NCBI RefSeq assembly: GCF_021117345.1
Contig: NZ_CP088261.1
Location: 1,426,001-1,490,000, forward strand
Direction of reading: 5' to 3'
Length of the DNA: 64,000 nucleotides
Origin: Microbacterium sp. cx-55
GTDB lineage: Bacteria > Actinomycetota > Actinomycetes > Actinomycetales > Microbacteriaceae
Positions 34,311-42,066 of this stretch are shown in pieces. The position numbers were made by a program, and so were the translations under genes. The notes under the pieces were generated by a model, which saw only the letters and a list, made by a program, of their open reading frames with translations, ran no database searches and was not told where the DNA came from. Every line of letters starts with the position of its first letter. The stretch's first letter is position 1.

Positions 34311-34967
34311 TCAGTCGTCGTCGGGGCGGGGTTCGCGGGCGACGCGGGAGACGGCGGTCGTTCCGCCGGCGTCCGGACTGTCGGCATAGACGGCCAGCGC
34401 GCGCGCGACGAACGCGGCGGTTCGTCGCGCGGCGGCCGTGTCGTGATCGGCGAGCCATCCCAACGTGATCCCGTCGAGCGAGGCCACCAGGAGACGAGCG
34501 AGGTCGGGCAGGGGCGCCGTCCACCGGGTGCGGGTGAGCTCCGCCGCGTACTGAAGAACCTCGGCAGCCGTGCCGAAATAGCTCTCCCACTGGGTGCGCA
34601 TCTGGCCGTCGGCGTCTTGGCGCCGTGCGAAGAGCCCGAGTTCGAGCAGCGCCAGCTCCCGCTCGGGTTCGGCGGCGAGCAGATCTATGTAACCGTTCAG
34701 TCCGCTCAAAAGAGCGGCCTGCACGGATGTCGCGTCGACCGATCGGGTTTCCGCGACGAACCGTTCTTGTTCGGTCACCGCCTCCACGACCGCGCTCATC
34801 AGCTCGTCGTGATTCTCGAAGATGTAATGGAAGGCCCCGAGCGGCATCTGCGCCTCCGTAACGATCGCTCGGGTGGTCGCCGCGGCGACACCGCTGCGGG
34901 CGATGACGCGGATGGCGGCGGCGATGAGCTCCTCGCGCCGCTGCGAGGGCGGAATGCGTCGCATCAT
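34311..34967 (-). CDS. TetR-family transcriptional regulator
   Basis: A 218-aa regulator. The N-terminal HTH (about 10-55) reads REELIAAAIRVIARSGVAAA then TRAIVTEAQMPLGAFHYIFE, typical of TetR; the C-terminal ligand domain is helical (LLSGLNGYIDLLAAEPEREL, LARLLVASLDGITLGWLADH) and of the TetR_C_6-like kind. The start is ATGATG at 34967. A 31-codon small reading frame ends at this start (TGATG overlap), so translation is likely coupled. A 26-bp palindrome lies upstream of that frame. Together with the secreted hydrolase-MFS-GH3 operon downstream it probably forms a regulated carbohydrate or peptide-conjugate locus. Confidence 0.9.
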   Translation of the reverse strand: MMRRIPPSQRREELIAAAIRVIARSGVAAATTRAIVTEAQMPLGAFHYIFENHDELMSAVVEAVTEQERFVAETRSVDATSVQAALLSGLNGYIDLLAAEPERELALLELGLFARRQDADGQMRTQWESYFGTAAEVLQYAAELTRTRWTAPLPDLARLLVASLDGITLGWLADHDTAAARRTAAFVARALAVYADSPDAGGTTAVSRVAREPRPDDD

Positions 34968-35059
34968 CGCGCGTCGGTTTCGACGCTCCGGCGCGGATCG
35001 GCGGAGTAATTGGCGATCAACCCGGGGTCGGTGCGGGCGGTGCGGAGGTGCGTCGGCAT
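34964..35059 (-). CDS. Small leader-like ORF upstream of the TetR gene (31 codons)
   Basis: ATG 35059 is preceded by AGGGAGA at good spacing, a better ribosome site than that of the TetR gene. The 31-residue product (starts MPTHLRTARTDPGL, contains IANYSADPRRS) ends in a TGA that overlaps the ATGATG of the TetR gene. It could be a real small protein or a leader that delivers ribosomes to the regulator. No family is recognised. Its size alone makes chance possible. Confidence 0.5.
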   Translation of the reverse strand: MPTHLRTARTDPGLIANYSADPRRSVETDAR

Positions 35060-35068
35060 GCGTTCTCC

Positions 35069-35094
35069 CTGAGTTGTACAGATGTCCAACTCAG
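35069..35094. promoter_or_regulatory. Palindromic operator upstream of the TetR gene
   Basis: A 26-bp palindrome with 12-bp arms (CTGAGTTGTACA and TGTCCAACTCAG, one mismatch) around a 2-bp centre. It is AT-richer than its surroundings. On the minus strand a CATACT -10-like box lies at its upstream edge (complement of about 35093-35098), and the ribosome site of the small ORF lies immediately downstream. Size and symmetry fit a TetR dimer site and autorepression. Confidence 0.75.
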
Positions 35095-35255
35095 TATGCA
35101 GATGGCCTGGGGAGCGCGAAAGCACTGGTCAAGGGTCTTAACACGGCGGAAACGCAGAGCGACGCGCGGCGGGTACGACCCTCGCTGCCGCGGCCCGTGT
35201 AACCCGCGGTGCTGGTGTGGCGGCGCGGGTCGGCTCGTCGGTGCGTGCCCGGGTC

Positions 35256-36668
35256 TTAGGCGGAGTTCTCCCAGGGTGGGGGTTCGTCGTCTCGTGGGGT
35301 GTCGGTGATGAGGTCGCGGTAGGGGGAGTGAGGGTCGTCGGGGGTGAAGTGGACGGCGGGTGGTCGGGGCTGGTCGGTGTAGGTGGTGCCGAGTGGTGAG
35401 GTCCATTGGATGGTGCCGCGGTCGAGCATTCGTACGTGCCAGGCGGTGAATTGTTTCATCGAGTGGTGCCTCTGGCAGAGGCTGTGGAGGTTGTCGGTGT
35501 GGGTGGGGCCGCCGTGGGCCCAGTCGCGGATGTGGTCGATTTCGCAGCGGATGGCGGGTGCGGCGCATCCGGGTGCCCGGCAGTGTTGGTCGCGGCCGGT
35601 GATCTGTCGGCGGAGGGCTGGGGGGATGTCTCGTCGGTCGACGGCGAGGACTTGTCCGGTGATGGGGTGGGTGAGGATGCGGTCCCAGCCGGTGGTGGAG
35701 CCGCCGGCGAGGCGCCGGGCGGTGTCGGCGTCGATGGGTGCGCGGCCGGCGAGGTCGGCGGGGGAGTCGTCGGTGCCGAGCAGGGTGAGGACGGGCACGA
35801 CGACCTGCACGTGCGCCCGGATCGCGCCGAGAGCGCCAGGTCCGTCGCCGGTGCGGGTGGGGTCGGTGGCGGGGTCGCCGGTGAGGGCCGTGTCGGCGAG
35901 GAGGTCGGCGCGCAGCTGGTCGATCGTGCGGGTGTCGGTTGCATGCACAGTGTTTTCGGGGTCGTCGGGGAGGCCGGCGGCGCGGGATTCCCGTAGCCGC
36001 TGTGCGGCCCCGGTGCGGAAGTCGGTGAGGGCGCGGGCCATGCGGGTGGCGCGGTCGTAGATGCCTTCGCCGATGATGGTGGGCACGATGATTCCGAGGT
36101 GGCTCATGCCATCGGCCAGGGGAGTGAGGAACACGCGGCGGTCCTCGCGTGCCTCGGCGTGACGTTCGGTGAGGGTGCGGGGGTGGAGGCGTTCGGCGAG
36201 GATCTGAAGCCCGGCACGCACCCGCCCGGGAGTGTCTGTCTCGCACCGCCGCACGGCTTCCGTCTCGAACGCCCTGCGCGCGTCGGCGGGCAGCACTGTG
36301 CCGGTGTCGACGATGAGACGCACGTGGCCTTCGTGGATGCGGCCGCCGGCGAGGGCGTCGAGGGTGCGGGGGTAGTCGTTCGCGAGCGTCGCGGCGGCGT
36401 TCATCCGGCGTTGCATGGTGCGGTCCGACACCCGCGAGCGGGCACCGAGTTCCAGTGCGATCGCGCGCTGGGCCATGTCGTGGTCGCGGACCCGGCGGGG
36501 CGAGCTCGCGCTCTGGTCACGGGCGAGTTTCTCGGCGCGCGCCAGCGCGCGGGTCAGCTGCGCTTTGCCCGCGGCGATGACGGCATCCGCTTGCGCGACG
36601 GCGTGCGCGATCTCGCTCAGCGTCGCCTGGTCGGCGTCGCTGAAGCCGACGATCCCCTCACGGCCCAT
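35256..36668 (-). CDS. DUF222/HNH endonuclease protein (13E12-type), copy 2
   Basis: A 470-aa protein, the same length as the copy at 23133-24545 and about 85 % identical by hand count. The N-terminal half is nearly invariant (SDADQATLSEIAHAV, DHDMAQRAIALELGARSRVS); most changes lie at about 95-160 and in the last 60 residues. The HNH is complete (HCRAPGCAAPAIRCEIDHIR, then NLHSLCQRHHSMKQF). ATG 36668 lies in a conserved upstream region shared with copy 1. The third-position pattern near the 3' end is slightly less biased (runs of GGTGGGG). It may be a gene duplication or independent arrivals of one mobile family. Confidence 0.92.
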   Translation of the reverse strand: MGREGIVGFSDADQATLSEIAHAVAQADAVIAAGKAQLTRALARAEKLARDQSASSPRRVRDHDMAQRAIALELGARSRVSDRTMQRRMNAAATLANDYPRTLDALAGGRIHEGHVRLIVDTGTVLPADARRAFETEAVRRCETDTPGRVRAGLQILAERLHPRTLTERHAEAREDRRVFLTPLADGMSHLGIIVPTIIGEGIYDRATRMARALTDFRTGAAQRLRESRAAGLPDDPENTVHATDTRTIDQLRADLLADTALTGDPATDPTRTGDGPGALGAIRAHVQVVVPVLTLLGTDDSPADLAGRAPIDADTARRLAGGSTTGWDRILTHPITGQVLAVDRRDIPPALRRQITGRDQHCRAPGCAAPAIRCEIDHIRDWAHGGPTHTDNLHSLCQRHHSMKQFTAWHVRMLDRGTIQWTSPLGTTYTDQPRPPAVHFTPDDPHSPYRDLITDTPRDDEPPPWENSA

Positions 36669-36785
36669 GGCACCCTCACGAAGACTCCGGCAACGCTCAC
36701 GCGCTGCCATCGCTCGCCGGGGCACTCGGCGAAGAAACTCATCGAGAGCGGTTGCTCCCGACCTGACACAAGTCTCCCACCCACC
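35256..36785 (-). repeat. Direct repeat copy 2 (DUF222-HNH gene plus conserved upstream)
   Basis: Partner of 23133-24660, same strand. Upstream homology is visible to about position 36785, including CTCGCCGGGGCACTCGGCGA and AAGTCTC. The outer boundary was set by eye. Confidence 0.75.
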
Positions 36786-36866
36786 ACCGACATCACCCCC
36801 GATGAGTTGTTCACACGTTGTCGTCTCCCGCTCCGGCGCTCCGACGGGGCACGGTAATCTCACGGC

Positions 36867-37474
36867 GTGAATTCTCGTCGTCGCCGCTTTCTGGTTGCCT
36901 CTCTTCTCGTCCCGGCTCTGCTCACCGGATGCTTCGCCGGCGAGTCCGTCGGCCCGCCGGCCCGCCCGCGGGCGCGTCCGCGCCGTCGGACGGTGCTGCC
37001 GCAAGCCCGCCTGCGAGCGAATCCTCCAGCCAAGGAGTACCGAGTATCTCGAGCTGCGATGAGATCGGCGCGATCGTCGCCGACTACATCGTCGGCATCC
37101 CCCTGGACGAGGAGAATTCGTACACCGACGCCGATGCGGTGTCGTGTGTCTGGTCACCCAGCGCTGACGAGGTCGACGATCTCACCGAGATCCAGACGTT
37201 CTCGGTCGACATCTCCGAGGGCGACGAGGAAGTTCCCGACCCCGAAGAGGCCGCGGCGTACGGCATGGACCAGTACTTCACCGACCCGAGGCTGGACGAC
37301 CTCGGAGGCGTCGGACTGTGGATATCGGCGGACACCGCCGTGGTCGGTGGCGGCACTGGGTCGGTCTTGGTGCCCGGCATCGAGATCACCATCACCGACG
37401 CGCGTTTCGGCCAGAACGCCTACCTCGACAAAAACAGCCTGGTGACCCTCGCGCTCCAGATCCTGGATCTCTGA
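36867..37474 (+). CDS. Lipoprotein, apparently frameshifted after the signal peptide
   Basis: GTG 36867 lies 6 nt after TAATCT (36855-36860) and opens a clean lipoprotein signal: RRRR, FLVASLLVPALL, then the lipobox LTGC with C22. That frame then turns into Arg/Ser-rich nonsense (RARPRRRTVLPQ). The frame one base back becomes sensible from about 36951-36971 and encodes an acidic mature domain with two cysteines (SISSCDEIGAIVADYIVGIP, ADAVSCVWSPSADEVDDL) to the stop at 37474. So one base seems lost in a run of GGCCCGCC-type repeats. It may be a real null allele, a sequencing error or a slippery site. The intact product would be a small surface lipoprotein of unknown role. Confidence 0.65.
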
Positions 37475-37507
37475 GCGCGAGCGCCAGAGAGCGCGCGACA
37501 ACGCGCA

Positions 37508-38623
37508 ATGAACCGGTTCATCCACTCGACTGATTGGCGTTCCCAGATGTCGTCACAGATCCCGTTCGCCGCGCACATCCCCGGCATCCCTATGACGAGA
37601 AGGAGGCAGGCCGTCACCGTCGTCAGCGCCGGGCTGATGTTCGCGATCGTGACGGCGGTCGTCTTCTTCGGGGTCGTGCTGGAGATACAGGGCGCGATGC
37701 AGGCATGGCAGGCGATGGTCGAGGTGAGCGCGGGGTTCCGGTCGGCGTCGGCGACTCTGCTCGGGGTGGTCGTGAGCAGTGTTCTGGTGCTGCGAATCAC
37801 CTTCGCGGTGGTCGATCGGCGGGAGTTGAACGCAGCGGAGCATGCCGCGGCCGAGCGGCGGTTCGAGACAGGAACAGTGCTCTGCGTCATGGTCGCGGTG
37901 CCGTTGGCGGCCATGGCGCTCCCGGCCATGCTGGTGCGGGTCGATCGGGTGGGGGAGGCGGTGGGTGTGATTGCGATTGTCGGACTCATATGCTTCTTCG
38001 CGTTCTGGGTAGGCGCTTCGTGGGCGCCGAAGGCGCGGGTGCAGCGCGAGCGCCTCGTGTCTTCGCGCGAGCAAGCGCTGGCGCGCGTGGCAGCGGCATC
38101 CAGCATGCGTGCACAAGCCGCCGGCGCGGCATGGCGGGCGATAGCTGGGTGGGTGACGGTGACAGCGACCGTGATTGTGGGCTCGTCCGCGCTGGGGGCG
38201 GTCGTACTTCGTTCGCCGGGTGCGGGTGATGCCTCTGTCTGGGCAACGGTCTGGCTTACCGTCACTCTCGTCGCCTCCAGCTGGTACGGCGTGTTCCTCG
38301 CGCAGGGCGCGCGGTACGTGGGTCGCGGCTTCATCTCCCTGCTCGTGGGTGCGGTGGGATGCGCCTTCGCCGGGAGCGGATGGCTGGCGATGTTGGTGGT
38401 GCAGATCATAGGCTTCGCTCACACTCGGGATGGCGGCTGGTTGTGGTGGGGCTTGGCCTTTTCGGCCGCAGGGGTCTTCTTCGTCGCGCTTGCGCTCGGC
38501 CGCCCGACGCGCGCGCGGACTTCGCTCGCCCTCTCGGTGGCCTCGCTTCTCGAGCGCCATGATCGCCGCACCATCGATAGGTGTGATGAGCAAATCCGTG
38601 CCCTCGAGATCGTTCTGAAGTGA
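37508..38623 (+). CDS. Hypothetical polytopic membrane protein
   Basis: A 371-aa protein of unknown family with about nine hydrophobic segments, for example VVSAGLMFAIVTAVVFFGVV, VLCVMVAVPLAAMALPAMLV, VIAIVGLICFFAFWVGASWA and WLWWGLAFSAAGVFFVALAL. A basic cytoplasmic loop lies in the middle (RVQRERLVSSREQALARVAA) and a polar tail ends the protein. Starts at ATG 37508, 37547 and 37592 are all possible; none has a clear ribosome site. Base composition is less GC-biased than in the core genes, consistent with an accessory segment. Confidence 0.6.
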   Translation: MNRFIHSTDWRSQMSSQIPFAAHIPGIPMTRRRQAVTVVSAGLMFAIVTAVVFFGVVLEIQGAMQAWQAMVEVSAGFRSASATLLGVVVSSVLVLRITFAVVDRRELNAAEHAAAERRFETGTVLCVMVAVPLAAMALPAMLVRVDRVGEAVGVIAIVGLICFFAFWVGASWAPKARVQRERLVSSREQALARVAAASSMRAQAAGAAWRAIAGWVTVTATVIVGSSALGAVVLRSPGAGDASVWATVWLTVTLVASSWYGVFLAQGARYVGRGFISLLVGAVGCAFAGSGWLAMLVVQIIGFAHTRDGGWLWWGLAFSAAGVFFVALALGRPTRARTSLALSVASLLERHDRRTIDRCDEQIRALEIVLK

Positions 38624-38766
38624 TATCGGGAGGAACTCTCGCTCCGCAGCACTGTTTGGGGCTTCCTTCGTCGCCTGGGCGCACGGACACACGGTTGAGC
38701 TGTGTACTTGGATCGTCCCGTGGCGGGTGAGCTGACTGAACGAGAAGACACGCCAATAGGCAAACG

Positions 38767-39723
38767 ATGCGCGCACGGCAGGATATCTTCGGGACCGTGC
38801 TGTACGCCGTCGAAGTAGTTACGACCACTGCGCCCGCGTGGCTTGAAGCCGGCGCGGCGGTTGCCGCGCTTATCGTGGCCGTCGCCGCCGTGCTCATGTC
38901 GCTTCGATCGCATGTGGTCGACAAAAGTGCGTTCTTGGCGCAGCGTCGAGCTGATTGGGATGCTCTCGCCGACGACTGGGCGCTCGTTCTGATCCTCCTC
39001 AACGGTGAGGGCTTCTACTACTCGAACGCGTCGCCCGCCGAGCGCGAGCGCATTGCTCAGCTTCGAGCAGATGTGAACGCGGGCCGGGCGGACACCGATG
39101 ATGTGCGTCGCGAGGCCGCCGCCGTGCGTCGCGTCGCGCGCTTCTTCGCAAGCGCAGGCGACGCGCTCGTGAGGGGTGACTGGACAATGCGCGAGGCCTA
39201 CGCACTTCTCGGGCCGGACGTCGCCCGCCACTACGCAACCGTTCTGTGGGTTTCGCATCGAAAGCTGGCTCGCCCAAACGGCCCCGGTAGTTTCGGATGG
39301 TCTGGCGCTGTCGACTCGGTGACGGAGTTCAACTTCTACGACGAGCAAGATGTTCTTTACGTACTCGCATACCTGATGCGTGCTGAGCAATGCAGGCGCG
39401 GCGACACATATCCGCACTTCGTGATCGGGCTTGCGAAGGAGCTCCGGTCGGGGGAAGACGTCAAGCTTCGAATCGTGCTCGGCCGAGCGTCACGAGCTCG
39501 CGGGAGGTGGGCGCCGCGAACTGAACTTCGCCGTCTTCTTCGGCGAGCAGTCCGGCCTACGATCGACGCCGTGTTCGCCCGCGATCCCGACCCGATCGTG
39601 GAGCAGTCCGACTATGTGCTCATCCGTCCTGTCGGGCGCTCGATGAAATGGGTTCTGCGTCGTGTCGCCAGAGTTCGCGCACAAGCGGCCCAAGTGATTC
39701 CGCCGTGGAGCCCCGCACGCTGA
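38767..39723 (+). CDS. Hypothetical protein with one N-terminal TM helix
   Basis: A 318-aa protein of unrecognised family. One TM segment (AGAAVAALIVAVAAVLMSLR, about 28-47) anchors a mostly helical cytosolic domain (FLAQRRADWDALADDWALVL, DVRREAAAVRRVARFFASAG, ATVLWVSHRKLARPNG). The central part with FFASAGDALVRGDW and LGPDVARHYATVLWV recalls DUF4760-like proteins found in accessory regions, but the match is weak. The basic C-terminus (ELRRLLRRAVRPTIDAVF) ends shortly before a helicase remnant. No operon partner is evident; the upstream gene lies 143 nt away. Confidence 0.6.
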   Translation: MRARQDIFGTVLYAVEVVTTTAPAWLEAGAAVAALIVAVAAVLMSLRSHVVDKSAFLAQRRADWDALADDWALVLILLNGEGFYYSNASPAERERIAQLRADVNAGRADTDDVRREAAAVRRVARFFASAGDALVRGDWTMREAYALLGPDVARHYATVLWVSHRKLARPNGPGSFGWSGAVDSVTEFNFYDEQDVLYVLAYLMRAEQCRRGDTYPHFVIGLAKELRSGEDVKLRIVLGRASRARGRWAPRTELRRLLRRAVRPTIDAVFARDPDPIVEQSDYVLIRPVGRSMKWVLRRVARVRAQAAQVIPPWSPAR

Positions 39724-39799
39724 CCCGCATTGCCCTCGTTTCCTCGCCCGCGCCGAAGCAATCTCCTCTTCCGTGTTCAGGAGTACACCAAATCGGCCA

Positions 39800-39895
39800 A
39801 TGCCCTGTGCGCCTCTCGAGGGCATCACCGCGGCGGTCGATCGCTACGTCGCGATGACGCGCGCCACCGAACGGCTCGTGGTGCTCGCCGAATGA
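39800..39895 (+). pseudogene. Remnant of a UvrD/HelD-type SF1 helicase C-terminus
   Basis: Frame 39821-39895 ends DRYVAMTRATERLVVLAE and then TGA. Y-V-A-[ML]-T-R-A-T-[QE]-R-L is motif VI of SF1 helicases, and in HelD-type proteins it lies only a few residues from the C-terminus, as here. No other helicase motif is found upstream on either strand. The short ATG frame from 39800 (MPCAPLEG) is not helicase-like. The rest of the gene therefore seems to have been deleted or replaced by the accessory genes to the left. Confidence 0.6.
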
Positions 39896-39902
39896 TTTCG
39901 GT

Positions 39903-40394
39903 TCAGCGGCCGTCGCGCAGACTCGACACGAAGTTCGTGACGTTCTCGCGCAGCATGTCGATGCGACGATCCCGCGCGGCTTCCCGGTCGAATCCGAGAT
40001 AGGCGGAGGGCGGAAGCCGTCGCACGTTGCGGGAGCATTCGAAGTTCGCGCACACGAGCGTGCCCACGGTATCGCCACGGCGCCCCGCATCGCCGACGCG
40101 CTTCGCGGTGAACAGCACCACGTCGTTCGGCAGCTCGACGTCGCTGCACCATGAGCACTGCGGACGGGACCGGGCCTTCGTGTCCGCCTCGCGAAGGATC
40201 AGGCCGACGGCTTCGCCGTCGAGCTCGGCGATCACGTAGCCGACCTGGGGGAGTTTGCGGTCCCGCCATCCCAAGAAGTCGGCGCGGTCCCACGCTGTCT
40301 CGGCGAGATCGGTCGGAACGAGGATGTGCGCGCGTTCGCTGCGGGACGCGTTGATGAAAGATGCCCGGATGCGGGCCTCGGAAAGGGGAAGCAT
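39903..40394 (-). CDS. FBP-domain (FusB-like) elongation factor G-binding protein
   Basis: A 163-aa protein of the FusB/FBP family. FINASRSERAHILVPTDL and FLGWRDRK in the N-terminal half are followed by a four-cysteine treble-clef zinc finger: C80-x2-C83 (RPQCSWCSDVELP) and C115-x4-C120 (LVCANFECSRNVRR). FusB members bind EF-G and free stalled ribosomes, giving fusidic acid resistance in staphylococci; actinobacterial homologues are common but hardly studied. The ATG at 40394 has AAGGAAG 5 nt upstream. It is convergent with the helicase remnant, 7 nt away. Confidence 0.9.
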   Translation of the reverse strand: MLPLSEARIRASFINASRSERAHILVPTDLAETAWDRADFLGWRDRKLPQVGYVIAELDGEAVGLILREADTKARSRPQCSWCSDVELPNDVVLFTAKRVGDAGRRGDTVGTLVCANFECSRNVRRLPPSAYLGFDREAARDRRIDMLRENVTNFVSSLRDGR

Positions 40395-40602
40395 GATTCT
40401 TCCTTCACGGAGCGGCCGCCGAACGAGGCGGCGGAAAGATGACCCGTCGGGGTCGGGAAAGGGGAGGACAAGGAGGGAGCAGAGGCTCTACCTCGCGCCG
40501 GCGCAGAGAGCGCCGACGACCTCCCCACACCCGACGGGCAGCTCACGATCATGCATGAGCCCAACGATACGCCCGTGGGGTCGGAGTTCGTAGGCTGAGC
40601 GA

Positions 40603-40974
40603 GTGAGGTCATCCGCATCCCGTGCCGCGAGCGCATTCGTTCTCGACGCAGTCCTCGTGATCGTCTTCGCCGCTACCGGGCGCGCCAGTCACGAGGAGAG
40701 CCCGTGGGCGGGTCTGGCGCTCACCGCGTGGCCGTTCCTCGCCGGGCTCGTGCTCGGCTGGCTCATCACGCTCGCGTGGCGGGCGCCCTCGTCGCCGGTG
40801 CGCATTGGCCTCGGCGTCTGGGCGATCACCGTCGCGGGCGGGATGCTGCTGCGCGCCGCATCCGGGCAGGGGACCGCTCTTCCGTTCATCATCGTGGCGT
40901 CGATCGTGCTGTTCGTCGCGCTCGTCGGGTGGCGGATCATCGCCGCCGCGGTTGCGCGGCGGCGGCGCGGCTGA
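40603..40974 (+). CDS. DUF3054-family membrane protein
   Basis: A 123-aa protein with four TM helices: AFVLDAVLVIVFAATGRASH, GLALTAWPFLAGLVLGWLIT, IGLGVWAITVAGGMLLRAAS and PFIIVASIVLFVALVGWRII. The motif GRASHEE after the first helix and WAITVAGGMLLR in the third are the family signature. Function is unknown. GTG 40603 follows TAGGCT (40591-40596) by 6 nt, consistent with a leaderless start. The 208-nt gap before it holds no gene that I can support. Confidence 0.88.
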   Translation: MRSSASRAASAFVLDAVLVIVFAATGRASHEESPWAGLALTAWPFLAGLVLGWLITLAWRAPSSPVRIGLGVWAITVAGGMLLRAASGQGTALPFIIVASIVLFVALVGWRIIAAAVARRRRG

Positions 40975-41044
40975 GCGGAGCGAGGCCGATTTCTCCGTCG
41001 GGTGGCGGAGTTTTGCGCGGGGACGGCTCCATAGGGTGAAGAGC

Positions 41045-41302
41045 ATGGACATCGCGCGCCTCTCTCGTCTGGTTTTCGGTGATCGTCGCGATCCGCGAAA
41101 GGCGATCGCCGAGATCTTCCCCGACCTCGACAGCTGTGCATCCGAGGCCCGGGCTTTGGCTTGGGCGGGAACCCGCCTCCGGTCCGCCGACGTCGACCCG
41201 ATCGACGAGGTGCGCAGCATCGCCGTGCTGCGGGAGGCCGAGCCGCGGCTCGGGTTGAAGGCGGCGCGCTACTTGGCGCACCACCTGGCGCTCCGGGCCT
41301 GA
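41045..41302 (+). CDS. Small hypothetical protein
   Basis: An 85-aa helical protein ([55 protein letters not shown]) that I do not recognise. ATG 41045 lies 7 nt after TAGGGT (41032-41037), which supports this start over a longer reading from 40805 that would overlap DUF3054. Codon use matches its neighbours. It is 31 nt upstream of deoC, so the two may share a transcript. Confidence 0.65.
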   Translation: MDIARLSRLVFGDRRDPRKAIAEIFPDLDSCASEARALAWAGTRLRSADVDPIDEVRSIAVLREAEPRLGLKAARYLAHHLALRA

Positions 41303-41333
41303 GGCGGTCGTCGCGGCTGAGATAGTAGAAGGT

Positions 41334-41996
41334 ATGACTGAGAACATCGCCCGATACGTCGACCACACGCTGCTCAAGCCCGAGGCGACGTCGGCGGATG
41401 TCGCGGCCACGATCGCGGAAGCGGCGGACCTCGGCACGTACAGCGTCTGCCTGTCGCCGTCGGTGCTTCCCGTCGATCTTCCGGAGGGCCTGAAGCTCGC
41501 GGTCGTCGTGGGATTCCCGAGCGGCAAGCACCACTCCGAGATCAAGGCCGCCGAGGCCTCGCTCGCCGTGGCCCAGGGAGTCGATGAGATCGACATGGTG
41601 ATCGACATCGGCGCGGCGATCGAGGGGCGTTACGACGCGGTCGAATCCGACATCCGTGCGGTGCGGGATGCGGCGCCGCACCCCATCGTGCTGAAGGTCA
41701 TCATCGAGTCCGCGGCGCTGTCGGACGACGCGATCGTCGCCGTCTCGAAGGCCGCCGAGGCGGCGGGCGCGGACTTCGTCAAGACGTCGACCGGTTTCCA
41801 CCCGGCCGGTGGTGCCTCGGTGCACGCGGTCGAACTCATGAAGCAGACCGTCGGCGATCGCCTTCAGATCAAGGCATCGGGCGGCATCCGGACCCGTGCG
41901 GATGCGGAGGCGATGATCGCCGCCGGTGCCACCCGCCTCGGACTGTCCAGCACTCGCGCGATCGTCGAGGACGGCGTCGCCTCCGGCACCTACTGA
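41334..41996 (+). CDS. deoC: Deoxyribose-phosphate aldolase
   Basis: A 220-aa class I aldolase that splits 2-deoxyribose 5-phosphate into glyceraldehyde 3-phosphate and acetaldehyde in deoxynucleoside catabolism. The Schiff-base lysine is K150 (FVKTSTGF); the catalytic partners are D91 (DMVIDIGA) and K180 (IKASGGIRT). [12 protein letters not shown] at the N-terminus is the family start. No other deo genes lie nearby. ATG 41334 has GAAGG a few bases upstream and a GATAGT/TAGTAG element that could serve as a -10 box, so it may start its own transcript. Confidence 0.96.
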   Translation: MTENIARYVDHTLLKPEATSADVAATIAEAADLGTYSVCLSPSVLPVDLPEGLKLAVVVGFPSGKHHSEIKAAEASLAVAQGVDEIDMVIDIGAAIEGRYDAVESDIRAVRDAAPHPIVLKVIIESAALSDDAIVAVSKAAEAAGADFVKTSTGFHPAGGASVHAVELMKQTVGDRLQIKASGGIRTRADAEAMIAAGATRLGLSSTRAIVEDGVASGTY

Positions 41997-42066
41997 CGAC
42001 ACCCGATCCCGCGGAAGGCACCGCATAGGATCGAGCACGACGCGCGCTGCGCGGGAAGGTCGTCGC

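Noticed and set aside
40395-40602. Possible minus-strand gene in the 208-nt gap before DUF3054
   Set aside because: The open frame crossing it (to 40636) has no domain or ribosome site and overlaps the FBP gene in another frame.
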